This document shows, in pieces, positions 1 through 9,590 of a stretch of DNA of 64,000 nt. The notes beneath the pieces are model-generated. The model was not told where the DNA came from, ran no database searches, and was given only the letters and a program-made list of their open reading frames with translations. The position numbers and the translations under genes were made by a program. Every line of letters starts with the position of its first letter. The first letter of the stretch is position 1. The DNA is from Rhizobium sp. Root482 (lineage in GTDB: Bacteria > Pseudomonadota > Alphaproteobacteria > Rhizobiales > Rhizobiaceae): the NCBI RefSeq assembly GCF_001426565.1, contig NZ_LMFA01000005.1, positions 46,621-110,620 of the forward strand, read 5' to 3'.

Positions 1-122
1 CCGATCTCCTGTCCTGACCGGCCCGCATCGCCCATGATATCGGAAGAAAGCGGGCCTTCACCCGGAACGGCCTGACATCCCGCCAGAACGGCGCATATCA
101 GGATTGCATTCAAACGGTTCAA
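1..122 (-). CDS. rkpU: Polysaccharide export outer-membrane lipoprotein, N-terminus only (RkpU/Wza-KpsD type)
   Basis: Only the first 40 codons are inside the window; the gene runs off the left edge. Reading the minus strand from a TTG at 122 gives a short hydrophobic signal ending in LAGC, a lipobox, followed by QAVPGEGPLSSDI. A cysteine followed by a P-G-x-GP segment is characteristic of the N-terminus of OPX (Wza/KpsD) export lipoproteins. A TAA codon lies directly before the TTG, so this start or the TTG three codons later must be used. It is divergent from rkpA, which fits rkpU of the Sinorhizobium rkp-1 region. The symbol rests on context and this short N-terminus, so it is provisional. 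Confidence 0.6.
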   Translation of the reverse strand, partial: MNRLNAILICAVLAGCQAVPGEGPLSSDIMGDAGRSGQEI

Positions 123-533
123 TTAAAGCACTCCGAAATCGACGCCGTAGCGGCTTGTAACATCTGCAACGGCGCTGCATTCTAGGAACCGGAATTCCGA
201 CTGCCCCTTGAAAAGCACAATCATTGTCCCACAACAAGCCATCATAGGCTGCATCCGCTCAAATAATTTACGGTGCGCCTTTCCGGCAATAGGCTGATCA
301 CGACGATTGAGGCATGTTTTCAAAAAGTGTTCGGGCGGCCATGCTGCGCACATCTTCGTCGTGGCAGGGTTGAAAGCTAGTGAACTTAAGTTAAAAGGAC
401 GCTAATATGCATCGTCGACGATGATGATGACGAGGCGACCCGACCGGTCGGGAAACTATGTCCGATTTGCTTTTTCGCGCTTCAGGTGCGATCAGCAAGA
501 CAATCCAGATCAGTTTAGAGCGTTCGATAAAAC
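123..533. promoter_or_regulatory. Divergent intergenic region between rkpU and rkpA
   Basis: This 411-base gap separates the divergent rkpU and rkpA genes and should hold both promoters. It contains a perfect 14-base palindrome, CATCGTCGACGATG, at 410-423 and a 10-base palindrome, AACTTAAGTT, at 383-392. Both are 110-150 bases before the rkpA start, a plausible place for operator sites. The stretch is less GC-rich than the genes around it. A 76-codon minus-strand reading frame (123-353) ends directly at the rkpU start but has no recognisable domain, and I do not call it. No promoter could be assigned with confidence. Confidence 0.4.
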
Positions 534-3500
534 ATGACAGTTGAAATCATAGGGCGTGCATGTCTCGCCCCTGGAGCCAATTCGCCGCAGGCGCTGTTCC
601 GAATCCTGCGCCAGGGCAAATGCACCGTCACGCGCATTCCGGCCGACCGCTGGGATCTTGCCCGCTTCTGGCATCCGGTCATCGGCAATCCCGGCAAGAC
701 CTACTCCTTTGCCGCCGGCGTGCTGGACAGTGTCTATGATTTCGATCCGGCTGCCTTCGGCATGTCGCAGCGTGAAGCGATGCACATGGATCCGCAGCAG
801 CGCGTGCTCCTGCAACTCGCCTGGCGCGCGCTGGAAGACGCCAATATCCCGATTCCCTCGCTGCACGGTGAGAATGTCGGCGTTTATATCGGCGCATCGA
901 GCCTCGATCATGCCAATCTCACGGTCGAGGATCCGGCTTCGGCCGGCCCCTATTTCATGACCGGCAATACCCTTTCGATCGTTTCCAACCGCATTTCCCA
1001 TATTTTCGGCCTGAGCGGCCCCAGCATGACGGTGGACACTGCCTGTTCGTCGTCGCTGGTGGCGCTCGACCAGGCGATGCGGGCGCTGAATGACGGCGAG
1101 ATCGAGACCGCCATCGTCGGCGGCATCAACATCCTCGCCCATCCCCTGCCCTTCGTCGGCTTTGCGCAGGCGCGCATGCTCTCGCCCGAGGGCCTGTGCC
1201 GCGCCTATGACAATGACGGTGCCGGTTACGTGCGCGCTGAAGGCGGCGTCGTCTTCATCCTGCGCCGGTCCGACAGGGCGCGTCAGGAAAAAGATCGCAG
1301 CTACGCCAAGATCATCGCAAGCGGTGTCAATTCGGCCGGCCGCACCAATGGTATTTCGCTGCCTTCACGCGAAGCGCAGGCCAATCTGCTGCGCTCGATC
1401 TATGAGAGCAACAATATCGATTCCAATCAGGTCGCCTTTGTCGAGGGCCATGGAACCGGCACCAAGGTCGGCGATCCCGCCGAGGTCTGGTCGATCGGTA
1501 CCGTGATCGGCGCCAACCGGCGCGCGCCTGTCCCGATAGGCTCGATCAAGTCGAATATCGGCCATACCGAGCCGGCTTCCGGCCTGTTCGGCATGCTGAA
1601 AGCGGTAATGGCGCTCGAGAATAACTACCTGCCCGCCTCGCTGCATTTCGATACGCCGAACGACAATATCGATTTCGACGGCCTGAACGTCCGTGTCACG
1701 GCCAATCCGATCGAACTGCTGCGCGGCAAGCGCGCCCGCCTCGCCGGTATCAATTCCTTCGGCTTCGGCGGCGCCAACGCCCATGTCGTCATCAGTGATC
1801 CCGATCCGGTGCAGGACGAGCGCAATCGCAACAACGCCACCGGCCATGTTTTCATGGCAAGCGCCCATACGGCCACCAGTCTCGAAGAATTGCTGAAGTC
1901 GTATAAATCGGCCTTCGCCAAGGCGTCGAAAGACGAATCCCGGTCCATCATCGCCGCCTCCGGCGCCAACCGCACCCAGATGCGCCATCGATTCGCCGCC
2001 CGCAGCGACCATCCTGAGGACATCGTCCGCGCCATTGCCAGCCATCTCGAAAAGCCGGCGTCCGATATCGGCGAAGCCGGCGAGGCGGTGACCAAGGCCG
2101 CCAAGGTTGCCTTCGTCTTTTCCGGAAACGGCTCCCAATGGGCCGGCATGGGCCTTGAGGCCTTCCGCGAGAACCTGCATTTTCGCCAATGCTTCACCTC
2201 GGTCAGCGCACTGTTCAAGTTCCATTCCGATATCGTGCTGACGGATCTCCTCACCGATCCGGATCTCGACCAGAAGCTGGCGGATACGAAGGTGGCGCAG
2301 CCTCTGCTGTTTGCCGTTCAGGCGGCCCTGTCCGATTCGCTGGTGGCGATGGGCATCAAGCCCACAGCCGTCTTCGGTCATTCGGTCGGCGAAATCGCAG
2401 CGGCTTACGCGGCCGGCGCCCTGTCGCTCGTCGATGCGGTGTCGATCGTCGCCAAGCGCTCGCTGCACCAGGACCTTCTGGCCGGCCAGGGCACCATGGC
2501 CGCCGTGATGCTTGGCGAAGAAGCGGCAGCCGCCTTTGCCAAGGCGCGCGGTTTCGACGAAGTCTGCGTCGCCGCCATCAATGCCCATAATTCCGTAACG
2601 ATCTCCGGCCCGGCGCCGCAAGTCTCCGCCTTCCGGGACGCTGCCCGCAAGGCCAAGATCCCGGTCCAGATTCTCGATATCAACTATCCGTTCCACCACC
2701 CGATCATCGACCAGGCCAAGAAGGCCTTCCTCGCCGATATCCCCGACATCGCGCCGCGCAATTCGGAATTGGCCTATCTGTCCACCGTCACCGGCGCGAG
2801 GCTGGACGGCACCCAGCTTGATCCGGATTACTGGTGGAAGAATGTCCGCGAGCCGGTCCGCTTCAAGGCAGCGACCGAGGCCGCAATCGAGCTGGGTTGC
2901 AGCCTGTTCGTCGAGATATCGCCCCGCCCGATCCTGTCCTCCTACCTGAAGGAAACGGTCAAGCAGTCCTCCATTCCCGGCATGGTCGTGCCGACGCTGC
3001 TGCGCGATGCCGGCGAGAAGGGTCAGGATCCTGTCTCGCGCGCCATGGCGCGCGCCATCGCGCATGGCGCCGCCTTCGACGAGGCACGCCTGTTCGGCAA
3101 GCGCAACGCCTTCGTGCGGCTGCCCAACCTGCCGTTCGAGCAAAGCGAGTTGCGACCGGCCTCGACCAGCGATGCGACGGATCTGTTCGGACGCGGCACG
3201 AAGGCACCCTATACGCTGGCCGGCTGGCGCGCCGATCTCAACAGCGGCAGCTGGAAGAACCATGTCGACGCGCATCTCTTCCCGGATCTTGCCGAACATA
3301 TCGTCGATGGAAAAGCCATCCTGCCCGGCAGCGGCTTCATCGAGATCGCCGTTTCCGTCGCGCAGCAATATTACGGCACGCCGGATATCGATATCACCAA
3401 TCTGGAAATCGTGCGGCCGCTGGAGCTTTCCGACAACCGGATGATGGAGCTTTCGACCATCCTCTCGCCGGAGACGGGCGACATCGAAATCCGCTCGCGT

Positions 3501-6500
3501 GAAAGACTGTCGGAAGACGACTGGGCGGTGCATGCGGTGGCGCGTAGCCGCAAGCTTGTTTCGCGCGACGAGACCATTCCGGCCGGCGCCATGGCAACCC
3601 TCGAAAAGACCGCGACCGTCACGCCGGCGAAAGCTTATGAGACCGCACGCCAGTTCGGTCTGGACTATGGTCCGCGCTTCCAGCTGATGGCAAAGGCCGT
3701 CTCCTATGGCGACCGGTATATCGAGGTAGAGCTGAAAGAACCGGAAGAGGCCGCAAACCCCTTCGTTTCCTATAGTCTCAATCCGATCTCGGTGGATGCG
3801 ACCTTCCATGGGCTGGTGGCGCTGTTCGACCGGTTTACCGGCGAAGCCGGCGGCGCACCTTATATTCCGATCCGCTTCGGTTCGGTGCGCGTCAGCCATT
3901 CCGGCCTGACCGTCAGGCGGGCAGTGGTGGAAATCGAGCGCATCAGCACAAATTCCATCAAGGCGAAATTCCGCTTCTTCGGCAAGGGTGGCGAAGTCAT
4001 CGCCGCCTTCGACGATTGCCGTTTCCGCCGCACCTATCTGCGCCAGCACAAGACGCTGGACATGCTGTCCTTCCATTACGAGGCCGTGCCCTCCGACCGC
4101 GCAGTGCCGCTTGCCGCTGCCGCCCGTCCCGTGATCCTGCCCTTGCCGCTGGTCGGCACGGTCGAGGACACCGGTATCGACAATACGACGCTGCTGTTCA
4201 ACGCCGCGATCTATCGCGCCTGCCACGAAATCGCACTCAAGCTTGGCAGGGGAACTGCGAAGGTTGATACGCGCTCGCTGCCCGGCGATTTCGCCTTCCG
4301 CTGTTTCCTCGCCAATTGCCTCTATGTCCTGGAAGATGCGGGCCTATGCGAACACAGGGGCGGCAGTTGGAAGATCGCCCCGGAATTTTCGCTTCCGCCC
4401 GTCGGCGACATTCTGAAAGAACTTTACGGCGAACGCGCCGAGCGTGCCGTCGAAGCCGTGCTGATCAACAATTCCTACGCCGAGGCTCTTGATCGCATCG
4501 CCAGCCTGTTTGCCGCGGAAAGTGCCGGTGGCGAGCCCGATACAGCCGACCGGCCGCAAAGCTTCATCAGTGACGCGACGCTGGACCACCAGATGGTCCA
4601 TTCCGAATCGACGCGCCAGCGCATGGACCTGGTCCTGGCTGCCGTCGAAAAGGCGCTGGACAGCGACACGGCAAAAACGGGCCTGCGTATCGTCGAGGCC
4701 GGAACCGTCTCGACCGGCTTTACCCGCAGGCTCGCTCTCCTGGCCAAGGCGCGCAATGCCAGCCTCATCGTCGTCGAGTCGCGGGAAAATGCCCAGCGCA
4801 ATCTCGAAATCGCCTTCGAGCAGGATGCGCATGTGCGCGTCCTGAAAAAAGACGCGTTTGCAACGCTTCCGGCCTTCGATCTGATCGTCAGCGCTTCCGA
4901 CACGGTCTTTACCCTGATCGACGAGGATACCGGCATTCGCAATGCCATGCGCGCCGGCCTGCGTGAAAGCGGTGTGCTGGTGGCGGCGACCAACGCTCCG
5001 ACAGTCTTCAGCGATTTCGCCTTCGGCCTGACGGAAAGCTGGTTTGCCCGCACTCAGGCGGTCGAGTTCCCGATCGGCAAGCTGGCGACCGTGACCCAGT
5101 GGCAGAAGTGCCTGACCGATCTCGGCCTCACCGAGGTCACCGTGGACGACCGCGAGCTGTCGCACGGCAATATCATCATTGCCGAGGCACGCGGCACCGC
5201 CCTGGCTCCGGCCGTGGAACCGGCGGCAGACATGCGCGCAACCGACGACGACCGTCCTGTGCTCGTCCTGCACGAAGGCAGCGTATCGAAGCTGCACAGT
5301 CTTCTGCCCACCGGCAAGGAGGCGATCCGTTCGCCGCTCGTACCCGTCCAGCTGACCGGCGACATGGACATCGACAAGGCCAAGCTGACGGAAGCGCTGG
5401 ATGAGCTCCAGGGCAAGCCTGTGCGTGCGGTCTATCTCCCGTCGTCAACTCCGGTTGATCGCCGCGAGGATTCCGCCGTCCTGCAAAACCGCGTGCTTAC
5501 GCTGAGCGCCTTTGCCGAAGCGCTGCGCCAGCGCCATGCGGGTGACGAAACCGCTGCCGGACAGCGTCCGTGCCTCATTGTTGCAATTCCGGGCGGAGCT
5601 CCGGTGACGACGGCGTCGCGTCGCAAGGAAGCCGTCGGCGGAAGCGTCAACAGCGGCTTGTGGGCCTTCACGCGCGTTCTGCAGAACGAATATGATTTCA
5701 TCGACATCCATTCGCTCGATTTCACCGGCGGAAAGGCCGGCGCCGGCAACCAGCTTGCCGCCGCGATCCTGCTTTTGGCGGACGAAGGCACAAACCGCGA
5801 ATGGCTGCTTGACGGTACGACCGGCCTTCTTTCGGAAATCCGCGCGGTGCCGGGTCCGGTCGGAGACGAACAGCGTCGGACCGACCGTTTCAGCGCCGCC
5901 ACCATCCGGCAAAGGGTCAGTTCCCAGGTCGGCAGCATTGCCTGGGAAGAATGCGACATTCCGCAGCCCGGGCCTGACGACGTCGTCGTTGCCGTTGCGG
6001 CCACCGGCCTGAATTTCCGCGATGTCATGTGGGCGATGGGCCTGCTTCCGGAGGAGGCCCTGGAGGACGGCTTTGCCGGTGCGACCATCGGCATGGAGCT
6101 TTCCGGCCATGTGGTTGCCATCGGCAACAGCGTCAGGGATCTTTCGGTTGGCGACGCCGTGATGGCAATTGCGCCGGCGGCCTTCTCCACACATGCCGTC
6201 GTGTCACGCTCAGGCGTCGCCCGGCTGCCGGAAACCGTCAGCCCCGTCGCCGCCGCCACCGTGCCCGTCGCCTTCCTCACCGCCTATTACGCGATGATGG
6301 AACTCGGGCGGATCCGTGCCGGCGAAACCATCCTCATCCATGGCGCTGCCGGCGGTGTCGGCCTGGCGGCCCTGCAGGTCGCGAAGCTGGCCGGGGCAAA
6401 GGTCATCGCCACGGCCGGAACGCGTGAAAAACGCCGTTTCCTGAAAATGCTCGGCGCCGATCATGTGTTCGATTCCCGCTCGCTCGCCTTCGTCGACGAT

Positions 6501-8129
6501 ATTCTCGGCGTGACCGACGGACAGGGCGTGGACCTTGTGCTCAACTCCCTGTTTGCCGAGGCCATGGAACAGAGCCTGTCGCTGGTGAAGCCGTTCGGCC
6601 GCTTCCTGGAACTGGGAAAACGCGATTACTACGCCGACAGCAAGATCGGTCTGCGGCCATTCCGGCGCAATATCAGCTATTTCGGCATCGACGCCGACCA
6701 GTTGCTGGTGAACGCGCCGGATCTTACCAAGCGCATCTTCACCGAGATCGGCGCGCTGTTCGAAGAGGGCAAGCTCGTGCCCCTGCCCTTCCGTGCCTTC
6801 GGCTATGACGAGATCGGCAATGCCTTCCGGCTGATGCAGAATGCCGGCCATATCGGCAAGATCGTCGTGCTGCCGCCGGTTAGCGGGCGCGACGAGGTCG
6901 CGAACCGCCCGTCCGGCCGCCTGTCGGTCGACAGCCAGGGCGTCCATCTGGTCGTAGGCGGCATCGGCGGCTTCGGCCTGGCCGCTGCCGGATGGCTGGT
7001 CGACAAGGGCGCGCGCAATATCGCGCTCTGTACCCGGCGCGGCATCGCCGACATGGAGACGCTGGAAGCGATCGGGCGCTGGGAGAAGATGGGGGTTTCG
7101 GCGACCGTGCATGCCTGCGACGTCACCGACGAAACGGCGGCGGAGGCGATGCTGGAAAACCTGCGGCAGATCGGCCCCCTAAAAACCGTCGTTCACGCGG
7201 CCATGGTTCTCGACGATGCGCTGATCAACAATCTCAATCGCGAGCGCAACCGTCCGGTCATCGACGTGAAGGCCAGGGGCGCCGCCGTGCTCGACCGGCT
7301 GACGCGGGTGGATGCGCTTGAGCATTTCATCCTGTTCTCCTCGGCAACGACATTGGTCGGAAATCCGGGCCAGGCCAACTACGTGGCCGCCAACGGCTAT
7401 CTCGAAGGCCTTGCCCGGGCGCGCCGGCTGGAGGGTCTGCCCGGCCTTGCCATCGGTTTCGGCGCGATCGCCGACAAGGGCTATCTGGCTGCGAACACCG
7501 ACGTCAACGACCTGCTTTCCAAGCGCATCGGCAAGACGGCGCTGAAGGCGCAGGTCGCCCTCAACCAGGTCGAGACCTACATCTGTGGCGATCCCGGCAC
7601 GGTCGATGCGGCCGTGGTGATGATCTCGGAACTCGACTGGGCGGCGGCGCGCAATCTTGCCGTCGTGCGCAATGCCCTGTTCGAGGTCATCCTGCGCAGC
7701 GCCGACCAGCACGCGCCCGGCAGCGATGGGCAGGCGATGGACCTGGTGGCGATGATCGAAGGAAAAACGCCGCAGGAAGCGGAAGACATCCTCTATGATC
7801 TAGTGGCCAGCGAAATCGCCGCGATCCTGCGCGTCTCGAAGGATACGATCTCGCGCAACAAGATCCTCAAGGAAATCGGCCTCGACAGCCTGATGGCCGT
7901 CGAGCTGGGAATCAGCTTCCAGCAGAATACCGGCTTCGACATGCCGCTCAGCGGCGTCGCCGACAATACGACCGTCGGCGACGTCGCGCGCAAGCTTTAC
8001 GACAAGGTCAGCAAGCGCGACCAGGGCAGCGAGGACGATAATGAGCCGGCCGACAACAGGATCGTCAACGAGCTCGCCCAGCGCCACACCGGCACCGGCG
8101 CGGGCACGGAGAAGGCAGCCAGCCAATGA
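534..8129 (+). CDS. rkpA: RkpA: multidomain reducing fatty-acid/polyketide synthase of the K-antigen locus
   Basis: Type I megasynthase of 2531 residues. The ketosynthase (about 1-420) has the nucleophile C171 in DTACSSS and the two histidine motifs EGHGTGT and SNIGHTE. The acyltransferase has GHSVGE with S617. The dehydratase has H922 in HxxxGxxxxP. Residues about 1370-1580 form a methyltransferase-like fold without a good SAM motif. The enoyl reductase has GAAGGVG near 1936. The ketoreductase has GGIGGFG near 2142 and a Tyr in QANYVAANGY. The ACP carries S2452 in GLDSL. No thioesterase is visible. A full reducing set implies a saturated acyl chain held on the ACP, probably passed to RkpG. 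In Sinorhizobium rkpA is required for K-antigen and was proposed to make a specialised lipid. The stop overlaps the rkpG start by four bases. Confidence 0.93.
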   Translation: MTVEIIGRACLAPGANSPQALFRILRQGKCTVTRIPADRWDLARFWHPVIGNPGKTYSFAAGVLDSVYDFDPAAFGMSQREAMHMDPQQRVLLQLAWRALEDANIPIPSLHGENVGVYIGASSLDHANLTVEDPASAGPYFMTGNTLSIVSNRISHIFGLSGPSMTVDTACSSSLVALDQAMRALNDGEIETAIVGGINILAHPLPFVGFAQARMLSPEGLCRAYDNDGAGYVRAEGGVVFILRRSDRARQEKDRSYAKIIASGVNSAGRTNGISLPSREAQANLLRSIYESNNIDSNQVAFVEGHGTGTKVGDPAEVWSIGTVIGANRRAPVPIGSIKSNIGHTEPASGLFGMLKAVMALENNYLPASLHFDTPNDNIDFDGLNVRVTANPIELLRGKRARLAGINSFGFGGANAHVVISDPDPVQDERNRNNATGHVFMASAHTATSLEELLKSYKSAFAKASKDESRSIIAASGANRTQMRHRFAARSDHPEDIVRAIASHLEKPASDIGEAGEAVTKAAKVAFVFSGNGSQWAGMGLEAFRENLHFRQCFTSVSALFKFHSDIVLTDLLTDPDLDQKLADTKVAQPLLFAVQAALSDSLVAMGIKPTAVFGHSVGEIAAAYAAGALSLVDAVSIVAKRSLHQDLLAGQGTMAAVMLGEEAAAAFAKARGFDEVCVAAINAHNSVTISGPAPQVSAFRDAARKAKIPVQILDINYPFHHPIIDQAKKAFLADIPDIAPRNSELAYLSTVTGARLDGTQLDPDYWWKNVREPVRFKAATEAAIELGCSLFVEISPRPILSSYLKETVKQSSIPGMVVPTLLRDAGEKGQDPVSRAMARAIAHGAAFDEARLFGKRNAFVRLPNLPFEQSELRPASTSDATDLFGRGTKAPYTLAGWRADLNSGSWKNHVDAHLFPDLAEHIVDGKAILPGSGFIEIAVSVAQQYYGTPDIDITNLEIVRPLELSDNRMMELSTILSPETGDIEIRSRERLSEDDWAVHAVARSRKLVSRDETIPAGAMATLEKTATVTPAKAYETARQFGLDYGPRFQLMAKAVSYGDRYIEVELKEPEEAANPFVSYSLNPISVDATFHGLVALFDRFTGEAGGAPYIPIRFGSVRVSHSGLTVRRAVVEIERISTNSIKAKFRFFGKGGEVIAAFDDCRFRRTYLRQHKTLDMLSFHYEAVPSDRAVPLAAAARPVILPLPLVGTVEDTGIDNTTLLFNAAIYRACHEIALKLGRGTAKVDTRSLPGDFAFRCFLANCLYVLEDAGLCEHRGGSWKIAPEFSLPPVGDILKELYGERAERAVEAVLINNSYAEALDRIASLFAAESAGGEPDTADRPQSFISDATLDHQMVHSESTRQRMDLVLAAVEKALDSDTAKTGLRIVEAGTVSTGFTRRLALLAKARNASLIVVESRENAQRNLEIAFEQDAHVRVLKKDAFATLPAFDLIVSASDTVFTLIDEDTGIRNAMRAGLRESGVLVAATNAPTVFSDFAFGLTESWFARTQAVEFPIGKLATVTQWQKCLTDLGLTEVTVDDRELSHGNIIIAEARGTALAPAVEPAADMRATDDDRPVLVLHEGSVSKLHSLLPTGKEAIRSPLVPVQLTGDMDIDKAKLTEALDELQGKPVRAVYLPSSTPVDRREDSAVLQNRVLTLSAFAEALRQRHAGDETAAGQRPCLIVAIPGGAPVTTASRRKEAVGGSVNSGLWAFTRVLQNEYDFIDIHSLDFTGGKAGAGNQLAAAILLLADEGTNREWLLDGTTGLLSEIRAVPGPVGDEQRRTDRFSAATIRQRVSSQVGSIAWEECDIPQPGPDDVVVAVAATGLNFRDVMWAMGLLPEEALEDGFAGATIGMELSGHVVAIGNSVRDLSVGDAVMAIAPAAFSTHAVVSRSGVARLPETVSPVAAATVPVAFLTAYYAMMELGRIRAGETILIHGAAGGVGLAALQVAKLAGAKVIATAGTREKRRFLKMLGADHVFDSRSLAFVDDILGVTDGQGVDLVLNSLFAEAMEQSLSLVKPFGRFLELGKRDYYADSKIGLRPFRRNISYFGIDADQLLVNAPDLTKRIFTEIGALFEEGKLVPLPFRAFGYDEIGNAFRLMQNAGHIGKIVVLPPVSGRDEVANRPSGRLSVDSQGVHLVVGGIGGFGLAAAGWLVDKGARNIALCTRRGIADMETLEAIGRWEKMGVSATVHACDVTDETAAEAMLENLRQIGPLKTVVHAAMVLDDALINNLNRERNRPVIDVKARGAAVLDRLTRVDALEHFILFSSATTLVGNPGQANYVAANGYLEGLARARRLEGLPGLAIGFGAIADKGYLAANTDVNDLLSKRIGKTALKAQVALNQVETYICGDPGTVDAAVVMISELDWAAARNLAVVRNALFEVILRSADQHAPGSDGQAMDLVAMIEGKTPQEAEDILYDLVASEIAAILRVSKDTISRNKILKEIGLDSLMAVELGISFQQNTGFDMPLSGVADNTTVGDVARKLYDKVSKRDQGSEDDNEPADNRIVNELAQRHTGTGAGTEKAASQ

Positions 8130-9541
8130 GCAAGGACGAGGATCGCCACAGCGTCTCCAAGATGAATAGCAGCCTGAAGGAGAATCTGCTGGATCGCATG
8201 CGCAATGCCCACCAATCGTCGGAGCGAAACCGCATCGCGCGCTCCGAACGCGACGTACCTCCACCCGTCCGGCGAAAGCAGACACGCTTCGAGGACCTGC
8301 CCGAATACAAGCAGGTCCTGACGCAGCAAATGGCCAGCGAACAGCTGCATATAGACAATCCCTTCTACCGGGCGCACCAGACGGCGGCCGGCGCCACCAC
8401 CGTCATCGACGGACGCAAGCTGATCAATTTCGCGTCCTATGACTATCTCGGCCTCAACCGGCATCCGCATGTCCTGTCGCAGGCGCGCGACACGATGAAC
8501 ACATTCGGCATTTCTGCATCCGCAAGCCGGCTTGTGGCCGGCGAGCGGCCGGTCCATGCCGAACTGGAGGAGCGCATCGCCGCCTTCTACGGTGTCGAAG
8601 CCTCGGTCTGCTTCGTCAGCGGCTATCTCACCAATGTCGCGGCGATCAGCTGCCTGACCGGGCCGAAGGACCTGGTGGTGCATGACGAATTCATCCACAA
8701 CAGCGCGCTCGCCGGCATCAAGCTGTCGGGCGCCACGCGCCGCCTGTTCAAGCACAATGACGCAAACGACCTGGAGCATGTGCTGCGCACGGTTTCCGGC
8801 GACTACCGCCGCATCCTCGTCATCGTCGAGGGCGTCTATTCCATGGACGGCGACATCGCCAACCTGCCGGCGATCATGAAGCTGAAGGCCGAATACGGCT
8901 TCTGGCTGATGGTCGACGAGGCGCATTCGCTTGGTATTCTCGGCAAGCGCGGCAGGGGCACATTCGAGCATTTCGGCGTTGATCCGCGCCAGGTCGATAT
9001 CTGGATGGGAACGCTCTCCAAGACAACATCCAGCTGCGGCGGCTATATTGCCGGAAGTGCTGCCCTTGCGGCGGTGCTGAAGGCCACTGCCGGCGGCTTC
9101 GTCTACAGCGTCGGGCTGGCACCGGTGCTGACAGCCTCGGCAATCGCCAGCCTCGACATCCTGGAAGGCGAGCCGGAGCGCACGGCCGCCTTGAAGCGCA
9201 ACGGCGCGCTGTTCCTGAGGCTCGCGCAGGAGGCCGGCCTTGATACGGGCCTTAGCGCCGGCTTTTCCGTGGTTCCGGTTTTGGTGGGGGATTCGCTCCG
9301 GGCGGTGCAATTGTCGAACGACCTGCTTGCCGCTGGCGTCAACGCGCTGCCGATCATCCATCCCGCCGTACCCGAAGGCATGGCCCGCCTGCGGTTCTTC
9401 ATCACCAGCGACCATACCGAGGAACAGATCCGCCAAACGGTGGAGCTGACGGCGGAAAAGCTGAAAGACTTGTCCGAGCGAAATTTCGGGCTCGCCTCGA
9501 TCGACGTCCAGCAGATGATGAAGATGCTCGCCTCCCGATAG
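8126..9541 (+). CDS. rkpG: RkpG: PLP-dependent alpha-oxoamine synthase (serine palmitoyltransferase/KBL/AONS family)
   Basis: Protein of 471 residues, fold-type I PLP enzyme. VDEAHS places the cofactor Asp at D264 and His at H267; TLSKTTSSCGG gives the Schiff-base lysine K299. Family members condense an acyl thioester with an amino acid and lose CO2. The roughly 75-residue N-terminal extension is polar and charged, with no membrane segment. It starts inside the rkpA stop (ATGA overlap), so translational coupling is likely and the RkpA ACP is the obvious acyl donor. The amino acid substrate cannot be read from sequence. Serine, giving a 3-keto sphingoid base, is attractive because an RkpH reductase of the 3-ketosphinganine reductase type follows. 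The family call is firm; the substrate is inference. Confidence 0.9.
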   Translation: MSKDEDRHSVSKMNSSLKENLLDRMRNAHQSSERNRIARSERDVPPPVRRKQTRFEDLPEYKQVLTQQMASEQLHIDNPFYRAHQTAAGATTVIDGRKLINFASYDYLGLNRHPHVLSQARDTMNTFGISASASRLVAGERPVHAELEERIAAFYGVEASVCFVSGYLTNVAAISCLTGPKDLVVHDEFIHNSALAGIKLSGATRRLFKHNDANDLEHVLRTVSGDYRRILVIVEGVYSMDGDIANLPAIMKLKAEYGFWLMVDEAHSLGILGKRGRGTFEHFGVDPRQVDIWMGTLSKTTSSCGGYIAGSAALAAVLKATAGGFVYSVGLAPVLTASAIASLDILEGEPERTAALKRNGALFLRLAQEAGLDTGLSAGFSVVPVLVGDSLRAVQLSNDLLAAGVNALPIIHPAVPEGMARLRFFITSDHTEEQIRQTVELTAEKLKDLSERNFGLASIDVQQMMKMLASR

Positions 9542-9590
9542 CTCTTAGCCGACTGCTGGCGGGAACCTTGTCAACCGGACCGATCTGCGC

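Noticed and set aside
123-353. A 76-codon minus-strand reading frame next to rkpU
   Set aside because: No known domain, no clear ribosome site and composition like the surrounding non-coding DNA; it may still be real.
1365-4226. A 953-codon minus-strand reading frame opposite rkpA
   Set aside because: Antisense shadow of a GC-rich gene; composition is low-complexity (R, G, D, H rich) and there is no domain, while the plus strand encodes a clear PKS.
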